64,000 nucleotides of DNA from assembly GCA_002007745.1 (NCBI GenBank), contig CP019882.1:2356001-2420000 (forward strand). The letters are read 5' to 3'. The notes under the pieces were generated by a model. The model was given only the letters and a program-made list of their open reading frames with translations, did not search any database and had not been told where the DNA came from. The first letter of the stretch is position 1. Each line of letters starts with the position of its first letter. This document shows positions 63,202 through 64,000 of the stretch, one piece after another. A program made the position numbers and the translations under genes. This DNA is from Mycolicibacterium litorale. Its GTDB lineage: Bacteria > Actinomycetota > Actinomycetes > Mycobacteriales > Mycobacteriaceae.

Positions 63202-63977
63202 TGCCCAGCTTGGCCGTGTGGAAGTTCGCCTCGTGCGACGGGTGTCAGCTCAGCTTGCTGGACTGTGAGGACGAACTGCTCACTCTGGCCGAGCAGGTTC
63301 AGATCGCGACGTTCGCCGAGGCCTCCAGCGCGATCGTCGGCGGCCCGTACGACCTGTCACTGGTCGAAGGATCGATCACCACCCCGTCCGACGAACGGCG
63401 GATCCGTGAGATTCGGGAGCAGTCAACGGTTCTGGTGGCCATCGGTGCCTGCGCCACGGCCGGGGGAATTCAGGCGTTGCGCAACCTCGCCGACGTCGCC
63501 GAGTTCACGTCCGTCGTGTATGCCCGGCCCGAGTACATCCACGCCCTGGCCACATCCACGCCGGCGTCGGACCACGTCCGGGTGGATTACGAGTTGCGCG
63601 GTTGTCCGATCGACCGGGGCCAGCTGCTCGATACGCTGGCTGCGTTGTTGGTCGGTCGCAAGCCGCGGCTGCCCGCGGCCACGGTGTGCACCGAATGCAA
63701 GCGATCCGGGGTCACCTGCGTCACGGTCGCCGAGGGCATCGCCTGTCTGGGCCCGGTCACCCATGCCGGCTGTGGCGCGCTCTGTCCTCGCCACCACCGC
63801 GGCTGCTACGGCTGCTTCGGCCCGATGGCAACCCCCAATATGCCGGCGATGATCCCGCTGTTGCACCGCGACGGCATGTCGGGCGCGCAGGCGCGGCGGG
63901 TGTTCGAGACGTTCAACGTCACCGCCTTCCGTGCCGAACTGGATGCCGAACTGGATGCCGAACGGAACCCACGATGA
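63201..63977 (+). CDS. hyhS: Group 3b [NiFe]-hydrogenase small subunit
   Basis: Iron-sulfur small subunit of the hydrogenase core, 258 residues. Proximal-cluster cysteines are in [10 protein letters not shown] (C12, C15), then [10 protein letters not shown]; more cysteines follow in [25 protein letters not shown] and CYGCFGPM. No Tat signal, as expected for a cytoplasmic enzyme. The C-terminus ends in a short duplicated ELDAELDAE. It is followed by hyhL with a four-base overlap. Confidence 0.95.
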   Translation: MPSLAVWKFASCDGCQLSLLDCEDELLTLAEQVQIATFAEASSAIVGGPYDLSLVEGSITTPSDERRIREIREQSTVLVAIGACATAGGIQALRNLADVAEFTSVVYARPEYIHALATSTPASDHVRVDYELRGCPIDRGQLLDTLAALLVGRKPRLPAATVCTECKRSGVTCVTVAEGIACLGPVTHAGCGALCPRHHRGCYGCFGPMATPNMPAMIPLLHRDGMSGAQARRVFETFNVTAFRAELDAELDAERNPR

Positions 63978-64000
63978 CCGACACCCGCACCATCAGAGTC
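63974..64000 (+). CDS. hyhL: [NiFe]-hydrogenase large subunit, first nine codons only
   Basis: The ATG overlaps the hyhS stop by four bases and starts MTDTRTIRV before the window ends. Identity rests on operon order (B-G-S-L in group 3b hydrogenases) and the typical RTIRV N-terminus, since no catalytic residue lies inside the window. Confidence 0.75.

Overview
This window is a high-GC, gene-dense chromosomal segment of a mycobacterium, most likely a fast-growing environmental species (Mycolicibacterium type). The gene order closely follows the region Rv2200c to Rv2144c of Mycobacterium tuberculosis: ctaC-ctaF-mmpS3, qcrCAB-ctaE, trpD, ripC, pimB', fadD15, plsC, aroG, pknL, mptA, idsA2, lppM, then the complete dcw cell-division/cell-wall cluster from mraZ to wag31. 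The identifications rest on reading the translated products and on recalled family and synteny knowledge; no database search was run.

Layout. 1-7.7 kb: respiratory supercomplex genes (cytochrome aa3 oxidase subunits CtaC, CtaF and CtaE, and the bc1 subunits QcrC, QcrA and QcrB), plus MmpS3, a membrane protein and a small methyltransferase. 7.8-24.6 kb: trpD, a DEDDh exonuclease/GIY-YIG protein, a NlpC/P60 peptidoglycan hydrolase, envelope mannosylation and lipid genes (pimB', fadD15, plsC, a GT87 mannosyltransferase), two SRPBCC proteins with an ArsA-like ATPase, an exoribonuclease and type II DAHP synthase. 24.6-29.5 kb: a minus-strand accessory island with a flavin monooxygenase, a 21-codon leader peptide with a very strong Shine-Dalgarno, a double-domain ABC permease and its ATPase, probably a sulfur-source uptake and desulfurisation locus. 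29.6-36 kb: pknL and its DNA-binding partner gene, mptA, idsA2, lppM, a GNAT and a DUF3040 protein. 36-57.8 kb: dcw cluster (mraZ, rsmH, ftsL-like, pbpB, murE, murF, mraY, murD, ftsW, murG, murC, ftsQ, ftsZ, pgeF, yggS, sepF, yggT, wag31), mostly with 1-4 base stop/start overlaps. 57.8-64 kb: an SRPBCC-SDR fusion, a pyruvate-kinase-like protein without the C-terminal domain, and a group 3b [NiFe]-hydrogenase operon (hyhB, G, S and the first nine codons of L) behind a DosR-like box.

The most important caution concerns sequence quality. Seven conserved genes (mmpS3, mptA, rsmH, murD, murG, ftsZ, hyhG) are each broken by the apparent loss of one base in a G or C homopolymer. Several are essential in mycobacteria, so I read these as homopolymer-length errors in the assembly, not as pseudogenes; I annotate each as one gene across the break.

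The most interesting biology, in my view, is the leader peptide and inverted repeat ahead of the ABC genes (a likely attenuation element), the 24-bp x 5 minisatellite inside the N-terminal extension of rsmH, the regularly phased MraZ box array, and the divergent pair of pyruvate-kinase-like gene and hydrogenase operon. I found no rRNA, tRNA, CRISPR array, insertion sequence or prophage.
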